A stretch of DNA of 64,000 nucleotides from Microvirga arvi (lineage in GTDB: Bacteria; Pseudomonadota; Alphaproteobacteria; Rhizobiales; Beijerinckiaceae). The notes below the pieces were generated by a model. That model had not been told where the DNA came from and did not search any database. It saw nothing but the letters and a program-made list of their open reading frames with translations. Shown here piece after piece: positions 28,959 through 38,369 of this stretch. Position 1 is the stretch's first letter, and every line of letters begins with the position of its first letter. The DNA lies in assembly GCF_016892765.1 (NCBI RefSeq), contig NZ_JAFEMD010000025.1:21125-85124 (forward strand), read 5' to 3'. A program made the translations under genes and the position numbers.

Positions 28959-30860
28959 ATGTCCATCTCGAACCGCAAGCCAGGTGAGAAGAAGGAAGCG
29001 CCGGCGGAGCCGCTGAAGCGCTCCATCGCCGGCACCATGAAGGCGATCGCCCGCAAGCCCGATCTCGAGGTCGCCTTCGCCTCCGACCGCCCGGTGCTCA
29101 TGGGCCAGGACAAGGCCCGCCTGCCGGAGCCGCCGCGCCGGCTGACCGCGCAGGACGTGGCGATCCTGCGCGGCAATGCCGATGCCATGGCCCTGCGCCT
29201 CGCCTGCCACGATACCACCCTGCACCGAAGGCTTGCTCCCGAGGGCCAGGCCGCCCGCGCCGTGTTCGATGCGGTCGAGCAGGCGCGCGTGGAATCCATC
29301 GGCTCCCGCCGCATGGCGGGCATCTCCTCCAACATCACGGCGATGCTGGAGGACCGCTATCATCGCGGCGGCAAGTACGAGGAGGTCACGGACCGCGCCG
29401 ATGCGCCGCTCGAGGATGCGCTGGCCCTCATGGTGCGCGAGCGCCTGACGGGGCAAAAGCCGCCCGCGTCGGCGGCCAAGATCGTCGATCTCTGGCGCGA
29501 CTTCATCGAGGACCGCGCCGGGCGCGATCTCGATGGATTGCTCAAGAACATCGAGAACCAGCGCAGCTTCGCGCGCAATGTTCGTGACCTGCTCTCTTCC
29601 CTCGACATGGCCGACGATGCGGCCATGGATTCCGAGGACGAGGAGAACGAGGACGAGAACGAATCCGAGCAGCAGGAGCAGCAGGGCGAGGGTGAATCCG
29701 AGCAGGAATCCCAAGGCGACCGCGCCGAGGTGGAGGTCAGCGAGGATTCCAGCGACGAAATGGAGGATGGCTCCGCGGAGGAGGCCGATGGTCCCTCCGG
29801 CGAGCTGCCCGAGGAATCCGAGGAAGCAGAGTCCGAGGATGCCGGCGAATCCTGGCGCCCGCCATCCCGCTCCAACGAGGCGCGTGGTCCGGACTACAAG
29901 ACCTACAGCCAGAAATTCGACGAGATCATCCACGCCGAGGATCTCTGCGATGCGGACGAGCTGACGCGCCTGCGCGCCTATCTCGATAAGCAGCTCGCGC
30001 ATCTTCAGGGCGTGGTGGGCCGCTTGGCGAACCGCCTGCAGCGGCGCCTGATGGCGCAGCAGAACCGCTCCTGGGAGTTCGACCTGGAGGAGGGAACGCT
30101 CGATCCCGTGCGCCTGCCGCGCATCATCATGGACCCCTTCCAGCCGCTCTCCTTCAAGCAGGAGCAGGACACGAACTTCCGCGACACGGTGGTGACGCTG
30201 CTGCTTGACAATTCCGGCTCCATGCGCGGGCGTCCGATCACGGTGGCGGCCACCTGTGCCGACATCCTGGCCCGGACGCTCGAGCGCTGCGGCGTGAAGG
30301 TCGAGATTCTCGGCTTCACCACCCGCGCCTGGAAGGGCGGGCAGGCCCGCGAGACGTGGCTGCAGGCCGGCAAGCCGGCCAATCCCGGCCGCCTCAACGA
30401 TCTGCGCCACATCATCTACAAGTCTGCGGATGCACCCTGGCGGCGCGCGCGCAAGAACCTCGGTTTGATGATGCGCGAGGGCCTGCTCAAGGAGAATATC
30501 GACGGCGAGGCCCTGGATTGGGCGCACAAGCGCCTGCTCGGCCGGCCCGAGCAGCGGCGCATCCTGATGGTGATCTCGGACGGCGCGCCGGTGGACGACT
30601 CGACCCTGTCGGTCAATCCCGGCAATTATCTCGAGCGCCACCTGCGCTTCATCATCGAGGAGATCGAGACCCGCTCGCCCGTGGAGCTCATCGCCATCGG
30701 CATCGGGCACGACGTGACGCGCTACTACCGCCGCGCCGTGACCATCGTCGATGCGGAGGAGCTCGGCGGGGTCATGACCGAGAAGCTCGCGGAGCTGTTC
30801 GAGGAGAATGCGGGGCCGCCGGCCCGCGGCGCAGCTCCCCGTCGCAGAGCCCACGCTTGA
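28959..30860 (+). CDS. cobT: Cobaltochelatase subunit CobT
   Basis: The 633-residue CobT subunit, the von Willebrand-A-like partner of CobS. A long acidic, low-complexity region (about residues 224-300, rich in Glu, Asp, Ser and Gln) separates the N-terminal helical domain from the C-terminal VWA domain. The MIDAS metal site begins at D417 (DNSGSMRG). The layout is normal for CobT. The final codons overlap the TTG start of the next gene (30857-30860), which points to co-translation. Confidence 0.95.
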   Translation: MSISNRKPGEKKEAPAEPLKRSIAGTMKAIARKPDLEVAFASDRPVLMGQDKARLPEPPRRLTAQDVAILRGNADAMALRLACHDTTLHRRLAPEGQAARAVFDAVEQARVESIGSRRMAGISSNITAMLEDRYHRGGKYEEVTDRADAPLEDALALMVRERLTGQKPPASAAKIVDLWRDFIEDRAGRDLDGLLKNIENQRSFARNVRDLLSSLDMADDAAMDSEDEENEDENESEQQEQQGEGESEQESQGDRAEVEVSEDSSDEMEDGSAEEADGPSGELPEESEEAESEDAGESWRPPSRSNEARGPDYKTYSQKFDEIIHAEDLCDADELTRLRAYLDKQLAHLQGVVGRLANRLQRRLMAQQNRSWEFDLEEGTLDPVRLPRIIMDPFQPLSFKQEQDTNFRDTVVTLLLDNSGSMRGRPITVAATCADILARTLERCGVKVEILGFTTRAWKGGQARETWLQAGKPANPGRLNDLRHIIYKSADAPWRRARKNLGLMMREGLLKENIDGEALDWAHKRLLGRPEQRRILMVISDGAPVDDSTLSVNPGNYLERHLRFIIEEIETRSPVELIAIGIGHDVTRYYRRAVTIVDAEELGGVMTEKLAELFEENAGPPARGAAPRRRAHA

Positions 30861-31861
30861 GGCTCACCCGACGCAACGTGCTGATCGGCGGCGGTGCCGC
30901 CGCCGCGACCCTGGCCTGCACGGGCGTTGCCCTGGCGCAGCGTCCGCAGGCCTTCAGGGGAGCCACGGCCATCGACGTGGAGGCGCAGCCGATCAGCCGC
31001 CTCTCCACCACCGATCCCGACCGCACCCGCTTCGGGACTCTGCAATTCCGGTCCGGGATCGACCTGCGGTCGCGGGTTTCGGCCTTCGGCGGCTTTTCCG
31101 GCCTGTGGCGCTCGGGCAATGGGCAGGAGATCATCGCCCTTGCCGACAATGCGCAGCTCCTGAAAGCCCGGATCGAGACATCGGACGGGCGGCTCTCGGG
31201 CCTGTCCGGCCCGGTCCTGTCCCCCCTCATCTTGAGCAGCGGCGTGCCGATGCGGCGGTCGCGCTATTACGATACCGAGAGCTTCGCCCTTGCCGGCAAT
31301 GCCGCGTTCGTCGGCGTCGAGCGCAACCATGCGGTCATCCGCTTCGAGCGCACCGCCACGGGCAGCATCGTCCGAGGCGTTCCGATCGCCGTCCCGCAAG
31401 AGCTGAAGGACTTGCCGAGCAATGGAGGGCTGGAGGCGATCGCCATAGCGCCTCAGCGTTCACCTTTGAGCGGAGCCCTCATCGGTCTTGCCGAAGGGGG
31501 AAGGGGCTTCATTCTCACCGGGTCTCGACAGGGGACCTTCCAGATGGCTCCCTCGGGCGGCTATGACGCCACCGATCTCGCCTTCCTGCCCGACGGCGAT
31601 GCCCTCGTTCTCGAGCGCCGCTTCTCGCTTTTCGGAGGCTTTGGCTGCCGCCTGCGCCGTGTCGAGGCGTCTGCCCTCCGTCCGGGAGCGAGCGTCAACG
31701 GCGATGTCCTCTACGAGAGCGAAGCCTCGCATCAGGTCGACAACATGGAAGGACTGGCGGTTCACCGTGAAGGGAGCGATACGGTCCTCTCGCTGATCTC
31801 CGACAACAATTTCAGTTCGCTTCAGAGAACCCTGTTGCTGGAATTCGCCCTCGCTGCCTGA
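30857..31861 (+). CDS. Esterase-like activity of phytase family protein, exported
   Basis: A protein of about 334 residues with an N-terminal Tat-like signal ([27 protein letters not shown]) and a beta-propeller-like body typical of the esterase-like activity of phytase family ([58 protein letters not shown]). Enzymatic activity is presumed from family only. I take the TTG at 30857, which overlaps the cobT stop, because it places the twin-arginine segment at the N-terminus; there is no earlier start not buried in cobT. An inverted-repeat terminator follows. Confidence 0.75.
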   Translation: MRLTRRNVLIGGGAAAATLACTGVALAQRPQAFRGATAIDVEAQPISRLSTTDPDRTRFGTLQFRSGIDLRSRVSAFGGFSGLWRSGNGQEIIALADNAQLLKARIETSDGRLSGLSGPVLSPLILSSGVPMRRSRYYDTESFALAGNAAFVGVERNHAVIRFERTATGSIVRGVPIAVPQELKDLPSNGGLEAIAIAPQRSPLSGALIGLAEGGRGFILTGSRQGTFQMAPSGGYDATDLAFLPDGDALVLERRFSLFGGFGCRLRRVEASALRPGASVNGDVLYESEASHQVDNMEGLAVHREGSDTVLSLISDNNFSSLQRTLLLEFALAA

Positions 31862-31883
31862 GAGGCAGAAGGCACTGCCTTCG

Positions 31884-31909
31884 AAAGGGGCAGCTGCCCC
31901 TTTTCTCAT
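31884..31909 (+). terminator. Intrinsic terminator after the esterase-like gene
   Basis: AAAGGGGCAG and CTGCCCCTTT form a perfect continuous palindrome (about 31884-31903) followed by T residues. It would end transcripts from cobS-cobT-esterase. Confidence 0.7.
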
Positions 31910-32040
31910 CATTCTTTGCCTGCGCGTATTCCTTCGTCTCGCTTGAAGCCCTAGGTTTTAGGCAACTAAGCTTTCGTCTTGCGGGCCCGGTTCCAATCGT
32001 TGCAGCGGGTGGTCGCTTAAAAGAGGCTTAAGGAGATCCG

Positions 32041-33465
32041 GTGGCGGCACAGGCGATCTTCGACGAGATGAGCGGCCATGACGGCCGCAGCCGGGATGCC
32101 TACCGCATCCTCCAGGATTGGCTGAGATCCGCACCGCCCCAATTGCTGGAACACCGCCGCGAGGAGGCGGAACTCTTCTTCCGCCGGGTCGGCATCACGT
32201 TTGCCGTCTACGGTAATGCAGAAGCCGAAGAGCGACTCATCCCCTTCGACATCATCCCGCGCATCCTCTCCGGCCAGGAATGGAGCCGGCTTTCCCGCGG
32301 CCTGGAGCAGCGGGTCAAGGCGCTCAATCTCTTCCTGAAGGACATCTACGGGCCGCGAGACATCCTGCGCGCCGGGATCATCCCGCCGGAACTCGTCTAT
32401 CTCAATCCCTATTACCGTCCGCAGATGCACGGGCTGTCGCTCAACAGCGGCATCTACGTGCAGGTCGCCGGCATCGATATCGTCCGGGTCGACGACCAGG
32501 ACTTCTACGTGCTGGAGGACAACCTGCGCACGCCGTCCGGCGTCTCCTACATGCTGGAGAACCGGGAGGTGATGATGCGGCTCTTTCCCGAGCTCGTGGG
32601 CATGCAGCGCATCCGGCCCATCGAGAACTACGTGGACGAGCTGCTCGGCACCCTCAAATCCGTCGCGCCGGCCAGCAGCCCCTGGGATCCTACCGTCGTT
32701 CTTCTCACCCCCGGCTCCCTCAACTCCGCCTATTACGAGCACAGCTTCCTCGCCGACCGCATGGGGGTGGAGCTGGTCGAGGGGCGCGATCTCTTCGTGC
32801 GCGACGACATGGTCTATATGCGCACGACCGAGGGGCCGAAGCGCGTCGACGTGGTCTACAGCCGCATCGACGACGACTTTCTCGATCCGCTCGTGTTCCG
32901 TCCTGATTCAGCGCTCGGCGTGCCGGGGCTCATCGCGGCCTATCGCGCCGGCAACGTCGCCATTGCCAATGCGCCTGGAACGGGAATCGCCGACGACAAG
33001 GCCATGTACAGCTACGTGCCTGACATCGTGCGCTTCTACATGGGCGAGGAGCCGATTCTGAAGAACGTGCCGACCTGGCGCTGCCGCGAGCAGGACTCGC
33101 TCTCCTATGTGCTCGACAACCTGCACGAGCTTGTCGTGAAGGAGGTCAATGGTTCGGGCGGCTACGGCATGCTTGTGGGGCCGCATGCGACGAAGGAGAC
33201 TTGCGAGCATTTCAAGGCGCGGATCCTGGCCCATCCCGACAACTACATCGCGCAGCCGACGCTTGCCCTTTCGACGAGCCCCATCTTCACGGAGAAGGGG
33301 TTGGCGCCGCGCCATGTGGATCTGCGCCCCTTCGTTCTCACCGGGCGCGACGGCGTCAGGCTCGTACCGGGCGGGCTCACCCGCGTGGCGCTGACGGAAG
33401 GCTCCCTCGTGGTGAATTCGAGCCAGGGTGGCGGAACCAAGGATACCTGGGTGTTGAGCGAATGA
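32041..33465 (+). CDS. Circularly permuted ATP-grasp protein (Anbu cluster)
   Basis: A 474-residue protein of the circularly permuted ATP-grasp family (COG2308). Characteristic stretches are LERRVKALNLFLKDIYG-like RVKALNLFLKDIYGPR, NLRTPSGVSYMLENR, and VVKEVNGSGGYGMLVGP, which contains the nucleotide-binding glycine loop. ATP-grasp enzymes form amide bonds; the substrate in this cluster is not established. The start is GTG at 32041 with an AGGAG box five bases upstream. It is the first of four same-strand genes (ATP-grasp, alpha-E, transglutaminase, Anbu peptidase), a known conserved set. Confidence 0.9.
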   Translation: MAAQAIFDEMSGHDGRSRDAYRILQDWLRSAPPQLLEHRREEAELFFRRVGITFAVYGNAEAEERLIPFDIIPRILSGQEWSRLSRGLEQRVKALNLFLKDIYGPRDILRAGIIPPELVYLNPYYRPQMHGLSLNSGIYVQVAGIDIVRVDDQDFYVLEDNLRTPSGVSYMLENREVMMRLFPELVGMQRIRPIENYVDELLGTLKSVAPASSPWDPTVVLLTPGSLNSAYYEHSFLADRMGVELVEGRDLFVRDDMVYMRTTEGPKRVDVVYSRIDDDFLDPLVFRPDSALGVPGLIAAYRAGNVAIANAPGTGIADDKAMYSYVPDIVRFYMGEEPILKNVPTWRCREQDSLSYVLDNLHELVVKEVNGSGGYGMLVGPHATKETCEHFKARILAHPDNYIAQPTLALSTSPIFTEKGLAPRHVDLRPFVLTGRDGVRLVPGGLTRVALTEGSLVVNSSQGGGTKDTWVLSE

Positions 33466-33481
33466 GCAGGGAGCGCTTCTC

Positions 33482-34426
33482 GTGCTGAGTCGTGATGCGG
33501 ACAGCCTCTTCTGGCTCTCGCGCTATGTGGAGCGGGCGGAGAACACGGCCCGCATCCTCGATGTCGCCTATCGCATGGCGTCGATGCCGATCTCCTACAA
33601 CGATGTGGAGACCAACGAGTGGGAGTCGGCCCTGATCACGGCCGGCGGGATCGATCAGTTCCGTGCGGCCTATGGTGAGGTGACGCCTGAGAACGTGATC
33701 GAGTTTCTGGCCTTCTCAGAAGCGAATGCCTCGAGCATCCAGAACAGCTTCGACACCGCACGTCACAATGCTCGCTCCGTCCGCTCTGCTCTGACGTCGG
33801 AGATGTGGGAGGCGATCAACTCCGCCTGGCTCGATCTGCGCCGCTACAAGGCCAGGAAGATCAAGGTCGAGGATCTGCCGCGGTTCCTGAATCTCGTGAA
33901 GGAGGCTTCGCTCCGCTACGACGGTTCGGCCATGCGGACCATGCTGCGCAACGACGCCTACTGGTTCTCGCGGCTGGGCCTCTATATCGAGCGGGCGGAC
34001 AACACGGCCCGGGTGCTCGACGTGAAGTATCACGTGCTCCTGCCGCAGGACGCACCTGTAGGCGGCGGCATCGACTATTATCAATGGGCCGCCATTCTCC
34101 GCTCGGTCTCGGCGCTGGTCAGCTACCAGTGGGTCTATCACCAGAACCTGAGGCCATGGCTCGTGGCGGATCTCCTGATCCTGCGCGAGGAGATGCCCCG
34201 GTCGCTGGCTGCCTGCTATGGTGCGCTCTCGCGGCATCTCGATGATCTCTCGCATCGCTACGGCACGTCAGGCGCAGCGCAGCGCCAGGCGCGGGCAACC
34301 CATGCCCGGCTGACGAACCGGAACATCGAGGATATCTTCCAGCACGGGCTGCATGAGTTTCTTCAGGAATTCCTGGCGGACAACAACCGACTCAGTCTCG
34401 CCATCACGAACCAGTATCTGTGCTGA
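33482..34426 (+). CDS. Alpha-E domain-containing protein (Anbu cluster)
   Basis: A 314-residue, almost wholly alpha-helical protein of the COG2307/DUF403 alpha-E family. The N-terminal LSRDADSLFWLSRYVERAENTARILDV and its repeat YWFSRLGLYIERADNTARVLDVKY are the family hallmark; the Glu-Arg-Ala-(Glu/Asp)-Asn motif recurs, suggesting an internal duplication. Function is unknown; it is always found next to the circularly permuted ATP-grasp protein. The start is GTG, 16 bases after the previous stop. Confidence 0.9.
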   Translation: MLSRDADSLFWLSRYVERAENTARILDVAYRMASMPISYNDVETNEWESALITAGGIDQFRAAYGEVTPENVIEFLAFSEANASSIQNSFDTARHNARSVRSALTSEMWEAINSAWLDLRRYKARKIKVEDLPRFLNLVKEASLRYDGSAMRTMLRNDAYWFSRLGLYIERADNTARVLDVKYHVLLPQDAPVGGGIDYYQWAAILRSVSALVSYQWVYHQNLRPWLVADLLILREEMPRSLAACYGALSRHLDDLSHRYGTSGAAQRQARATHARLTNRNIEDIFQHGLHEFLQEFLADNNRLSLAITNQYLC

Positions 34427-34429
34427 CCC

Positions 34430-35248
34430 ATGCGCATCCGCATCACCCATGAGACGGTCTACAACTACAGCGAGCCCGCAAGATCTGCGATCCAGCTCCT
34501 GCGCCTTACGCCCCGTGGCTATGACAGCCAGACGGTCCTGTCCTGGAATATCGATCTGGACGGCGAAGCGCGCCTCATGCGCCAAGAGGACTGGTACGGC
34601 AACATTATCCACAGTTTGTCCGTGCCCGGTCCGGTCAGCCGGATCACCTTGAGGGTCGCGGGCGAAGTCGAGACGACGGACACGGCCGGCGTCGTGCAAG
34701 GCGGAGTCGAGCGCTTTCCTGAAATCTTTTATCTCCGGGAAACACCCCTGACCCGGCCCGATGCCGCCATCCGGGAGTTCGCAGAGATGACGGCAGGTCG
34801 CTTCACGAATTCTCTCGATCAGGCCCATGCGCTCCTGAACGCGATCCCCGAGCGTCTGCGCTTCGATACGCAAGCCACGAACGCCACGACCATAGGGGCG
34901 GATGCCTTTGCGGCGGGCCATGGCGTCTGTCAGGACTTCACCCATGTCTTCCTGGCGTCGGCGCGCTTCTTGAAGATTCCAGCGCGCTATGTCTCCGGCT
35001 ATCTGCACAAGCCGGGCGAGATCGAGCAGGAGGCGGGCCATGCCTGGGTCGAGGCCTATATCCCGGATCTCGGCTGGGTGAGTTTCGACCCGACCAATGC
35101 TGTTTCCGCAACGGAACACTACGTCCGGCTGGCCTTCGGGCTCGATTATCTTGATGCAGCCCCGGTTCGAGGAAGCTATTACGGGATCACCCGTGAAGCG
35201 CTCGACGTTCGTTTGAGGATTGAAAGCGCCCGTCAAGTACAGGCGTGA
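34430..35248 (+). CDS. Transglutaminase family protein (Anbu cluster)
   Basis: A 272-residue transglutaminase-like protein (COG1305). The N-terminal domain begins MRIRITHETVYNYSEPARSA; the catalytic triad is visible as Cys in GHGVCQDFTHVF, His in AGHAWVEAYIP, and Asp in WVSFDPTN. Such proteins may act as peptidases or amide-forming enzymes on isopeptide-linked substrates. It starts three bases after the alpha-E stop, so the two are surely in one operon. The Anbu gene follows after 53 bases. Confidence 0.9.
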   Translation: MRIRITHETVYNYSEPARSAIQLLRLTPRGYDSQTVLSWNIDLDGEARLMRQEDWYGNIIHSLSVPGPVSRITLRVAGEVETTDTAGVVQGGVERFPEIFYLRETPLTRPDAAIREFAEMTAGRFTNSLDQAHALLNAIPERLRFDTQATNATTIGADAFAAGHGVCQDFTHVFLASARFLKIPARYVSGYLHKPGEIEQEAGHAWVEAYIPDLGWVSFDPTNAVSATEHYVRLAFGLDYLDAAPVRGSYYGITREALDVRLRIESARQVQA

Positions 35249-35301
35249 GAATGCCCTCGACACTGCAGCAACTCGACCAGAAGGCCCCCGGAGGAACCCC
35301 C

Positions 35302-36051
35302 ATGACGTATTGTGTCGGCATCCTCGTGCAGGATGGTCTTGTCATGATCGCCGACACGCGCACCAACGCAGGCGTCGACAACATCGCGACCTTCCGCAAG
35401 CTTCATCTGTTCGAGAAGCCGGGGGAGCGGCTCATCACCCTGGCCACCGCCGGCAATCTCTCGGCAAGCCAGTCCGTCATGTCGCTGCTCTCGGACGGGA
35501 TCGAAAACTCTGAGACCGGCGAGCTGGAGACGCTTCTGACGGTCCCCAGCATGTTCAAGGCGGCTCAGCTCGTCGGGCGTGCCATCCGTCAGGTCTACGA
35601 GATGGATGGGGTCGAGATGGAAAAGCGCAGCATGGCCTTCGATGTCACCATGCTGCTTGGGGGGCAGATCCGTCAGGGTCAAATGCGGCTCTACCAGATC
35701 TATGCCGCCGGCAATGCCATCGAGGCGACCACCGATACGCCCTTCCTGCAGATCGGAGAGCCGAAATACGGCAAGCCGATCCTGGATCGGGCGATCTCCC
35801 ACGACACCAGTCTCGTCGAGGCCCTGAAGCTCGGCCTCATCTCCATGGACTCGACGCTGAAATCCAATCTCGGCGTCGGCCTGCCGATCGACATCGTCAT
35901 GGCCAAGCGCGATGCCCTCAAGGCCAGCGTGAGCTACCGCATCCAGGAGGACGAGCCCTATTTCCGCGACCTGCGCGAGCGCTGGTCGGCAGCCCTGCGC
36001 GCAGCGCATCAGGCCATTCCCCATCCTCCCTATGTGGATGAGGCTCTCTGA
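35302..36051 (+). CDS. Anbu-type proteasome-like peptidase
   Basis: A 249-residue N-terminal nucleophile hydrolase of the Anbu (proteasome-type protease, COG3484) family. The mature N-terminus would be Thr2 after Met removal (MTYCVGILVQDGLVMIADTRTNAG), the expected nucleophile of the proteasome fold. Anbu proteins assemble into HslV-like or helical rings; physiological substrates are unknown. The ATG at 35302 has a GGAGG box upstream and exposes Thr2, while the longer in-frame ORF would bury it. Together with the three preceding genes it forms the classical Anbu locus. Confidence 0.92.
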   Translation: MTYCVGILVQDGLVMIADTRTNAGVDNIATFRKLHLFEKPGERLITLATAGNLSASQSVMSLLSDGIENSETGELETLLTVPSMFKAAQLVGRAIRQVYEMDGVEMEKRSMAFDVTMLLGGQIRQGQMRLYQIYAAGNAIEATTDTPFLQIGEPKYGKPILDRAISHDTSLVEALKLGLISMDSTLKSNLGVGLPIDIVMAKRDALKASVSYRIQEDEPYFRDLRERWSAALRAAHQAIPHPPYVDEAL

Positions 36052-36077
36052 GTCATGAAGGGGAGGGCTGCCTGATC

Positions 36078-36701
36078 TCAGGCGGCCCGCTGCAGCCGCG
36101 GACGCATGAGCGCCAGGACGGCCCCGTAGGGCGCAATCGAGATGGCGGCGAGGGCCAGCTTCACCAGATAGTCGGCAATGGCAAGGTTGACCCATGGCAG
36201 GGCGACGCACGCGTCCACAATCCCCGTCCGGCCCAGCATCTCGCTGATCGTGAAGCCGAATCCCGGCACGGTGCCGCAATAGAAGGCGAACGAGAAGAAG
36301 ATCGCCGTGTCGAGCCCCGACGAGATCACCGAGGAAATGAAGGGCGGCATCCACCAGGCCTTGTTGCGCAGGCGAGCGAAGATGCTGATGTCGAGAAGCT
36401 GAGCGACCAGGAAGGCCGTGCCCGAGGCGATGGCGATGCGGGGCGTGGCCAGGACGACCGAGAGCGCCACGGCCAGCACGAAGCCGACATAGACCACACG
36501 ACGGGCGCCCTGCGTCCCGAACCGGCGGTTCGACAGGTCGGTGACCAGGAACGAGAACGGATAGCTGAAGGCGCCCCAGGTCAGATAGTCGCCCAGGCCC
36601 AGATGCTGGAAGGGATGCTGGACCAGGATATTCGACGAGAGGACGACCAGGGTCATTGCGGTAAGAGCAATGAGGAAGTCGCGGCGGTCGATCTGGGTCA
36701 T
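36078..36701 (-). CDS. Queuosine precursor transporter (YhhQ/VUT family)
   Basis: A 207-residue membrane protein with about six hydrophobic segments. The features DLSNRRFGTQGARRVVYVGF and LLDISIFARLRNKAWWMPPFISSVISSGLDTAIFFSFAF are diagnostic of the YhhQ family, which takes up queuosine precursors (preQ0/preQ1) for tRNA modification. It follows rpmB on the minus strand, but a terminator separates them. No preQ1 riboswitch was recognised in its short leader. Confidence 0.85.
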   Translation of the reverse strand: MTQIDRRDFLIALTAMTLVVLSSNILVQHPFQHLGLGDYLTWGAFSYPFSFLVTDLSNRRFGTQGARRVVYVGFVLAVALSVVLATPRIAIASGTAFLVAQLLDISIFARLRNKAWWMPPFISSVISSGLDTAIFFSFAFYCGTVPGFGFTISEMLGRTGIVDACVALPWVNLAIADYLVKLALAAISIAPYGAVLALMRPRLQRAA

Positions 36702-36740
36702 GAGCGATCTCTTCCGGGCATATGGTCAAGCCTTATACAA

Positions 36741-36769
36741 CGCAAAACGGGCGGCACCGAGCCGCCCGC
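36741..36769 (-). terminator. Intrinsic terminator downstream of rpmB
   Basis: CGGGCGGC (36748-36755) pairs with GCCGCCCG (36761-36768) around a 5-base loop. On the minus strand it is followed by TTTTGCG, so it terminates rpmB transcripts before the transporter gene. Confidence 0.75.
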
Positions 36770-36795
36770 AAAGCCAATTCTCCGGCGATCCGAGA

Positions 36796-37086
36796 TCAGC
36801 TCGCAGCGGCGAGCTTCTTCTCGAGCTCGCGCTTCACCGCCAGGGCGGTAGTGGAGAGCTCCTCAGCCTTGGCCTTGGCCAGGAAGGCGTCAAGGCCGCC
36901 GCGATGCTCAACCGAGCGGAGCGCATTGGCAGTGACGCGCAGGCGGAAGGAGCGCTGCAGAGCGTCAGACTGGAGCGTGACGTTGCAGAGGTTCGGCAGG
37001 AACTTCCGCTTCGTCTTGCGGTTCGAGTGGCTCACCAGGTGGCCACTCAGCACGGCCTTGCCGGTCAGTTCGCAACGGCGCGACAT
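36796..37086 (-). CDS. rpmB: 50S ribosomal protein L28
   Basis: The 96-residue large-subunit protein bL28. The start [33 protein letters not shown] is highly conserved; the C-terminal extension ([32 protein letters not shown]) is typical of alphaproteobacterial L28. A 235-base divergent region separates it from the DUF3108 gene and should contain both promoters. A terminator follows. Confidence 0.96.
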   Translation of the reverse strand: MSRRCELTGKAVLSGHLVSHSNRKTKRKFLPNLCNVTLQSDALQRSFRLRVTANALRSVEHRGGLDAFLAKAKAEELSTTALAVKRELEKKLAAAS

Positions 37087-37321
37087 GGTCTCAATCCTAT
37101 CGTCTAGTGAGGGTCACGACCTCGATCTCGCGGGTTTGCCTCATCGCAGATCCCACGCGGCCGGACACCAGAAGTCCTTGGAAGGTGCGAGCCTATAGGC
37201 CAAAAAAGGGGTGTGCGTCAAGAATAGTGCGACGCCGCACCTCGTTTTTTTACGGCACCATGGTCATCATTTATTCTGAATCTCGTGCGATGCAACAGAA
37301 TAGACTAACGGAAGTGCCCTT

Positions 37322-38182
37322 ATGCGCCTCATCGCCTCAGCTGTCGCAACCTTGGCCTTTGCAGGAACGGCTTCGCTCGCCCAAGCCCAGACCCTCAGGG
37401 TGACTTACGATCTCTCCCTTGCGGGCCTGCCCCTGGGGAAGGCAAACCTGTCCTCGTCCTTCAGCGGGCCGAAATACGAGATGCAGGGAAACGCGAAGCT
37501 GACCGGCCTTGCCATGCTCCTGACGGGCGGCAAGGGCGAGGCAAGCGCGTCCGGCTCTCTCGCGGGAGCGGAGCCGCGCTCGACGAAATTCGCGGTGGTG
37601 TCGAAGACCTCCGACAACCAGCGCAGCGTCCGCATGGGGCTGAAGGGCGGCCGGGTGGCCGAGGTTGAGATCGATCCGCCGCTTGAGCCCAAGCCCGACC
37701 GGGTTCCGGTCAAGCCCGCCGACAAGCGGGGCGTCGTCGATCCGATGAGCGCATTGCTCATGCCGGCCTTGGACTCGAAGAGCCTGACCGACCCGGACAA
37801 CTGCAACCGGACCATCCCCGTCTTCGACGGCGCCTCCCGCATGAACGTCGTCCTTACCTACGCGGAGACGAAGAATGCCGAGATCCCCGGCTATTCCGGG
37901 CCGGTCCTCGTCTGCAATGCCCGTTACGTGCCGATCTCCGGTCACAGGAGCGAGCGCCCGGCCACCAAGTTCATGCAGGACAACCGGGATATGTCCGTGT
38001 GGCTTGCCCCCATCGAGGGGCCGCGCCTGCTCTTCCCCTTGAAGGTCTCGGTCCGCACCATGATCGGCATCGGCGAGATGCAGGCGTCTCTCTGGTCGGT
38101 GGAAGGCGACGGAAAGCCATCCTCGCCCACGCGCAAGGCGGTGAGGGCCGACGAGGCCATCGCGGCGGGAACGGTCCAATAA
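37322..38182 (+). CDS. Exported DUF3108 domain protein
   Basis: A 286-residue exported protein. A clear signal peptide (LIASAVATLAFAGTASLAQAQ) is followed by a DUF3108 domain starting LRVTYDLSLAGLPLGKANLSSSF, where LPLGKA is typical. The remainder is rich in beta structure (RSVRMGLKGGRVAEVEIDPPLEP). Members are periplasmic or lipoprotein-like proteins of unknown function. It stands alone between rpmB and the helicase gene; the 187-base gap downstream shows no terminator I would trust. Confidence 0.8.
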   Translation: MRLIASAVATLAFAGTASLAQAQTLRVTYDLSLAGLPLGKANLSSSFSGPKYEMQGNAKLTGLAMLLTGGKGEASASGSLAGAEPRSTKFAVVSKTSDNQRSVRMGLKGGRVAEVEIDPPLEPKPDRVPVKPADKRGVVDPMSALLMPALDSKSLTDPDNCNRTIPVFDGASRMNVVLTYAETKNAEIPGYSGPVLVCNARYVPISGHRSERPATKFMQDNRDMSVWLAPIEGPRLLFPLKVSVRTMIGIGEMQASLWSVEGDGKPSSPTRKAVRADEAIAAGTVQ

Positions 38183-38369
38183 ACCTCGAAATCCTCGGCG
38201 AGAAGGATCTCGCATGGGTAGCGAAAACGGTGCTTGACCCCATATAAGAGGCTAGCTCGCAGCCGGCCGCTGGGCTTAAGGCTGCTTTCAAGAAGGCTTC
38301 CTGCTCCGGCGTCCGGCCTGAAGCCTCTGATCATCATCCGGGACCTTTCCGATTACCCGACATCCAGGC

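Noticed and set aside
27780..30854. 1024-residue minus-strand ORF over cobS and cobT
   Set aside because: Antisense to two confidently identified genes; the composition is typical of an antisense frame in high-GC DNA and no domain is seen.
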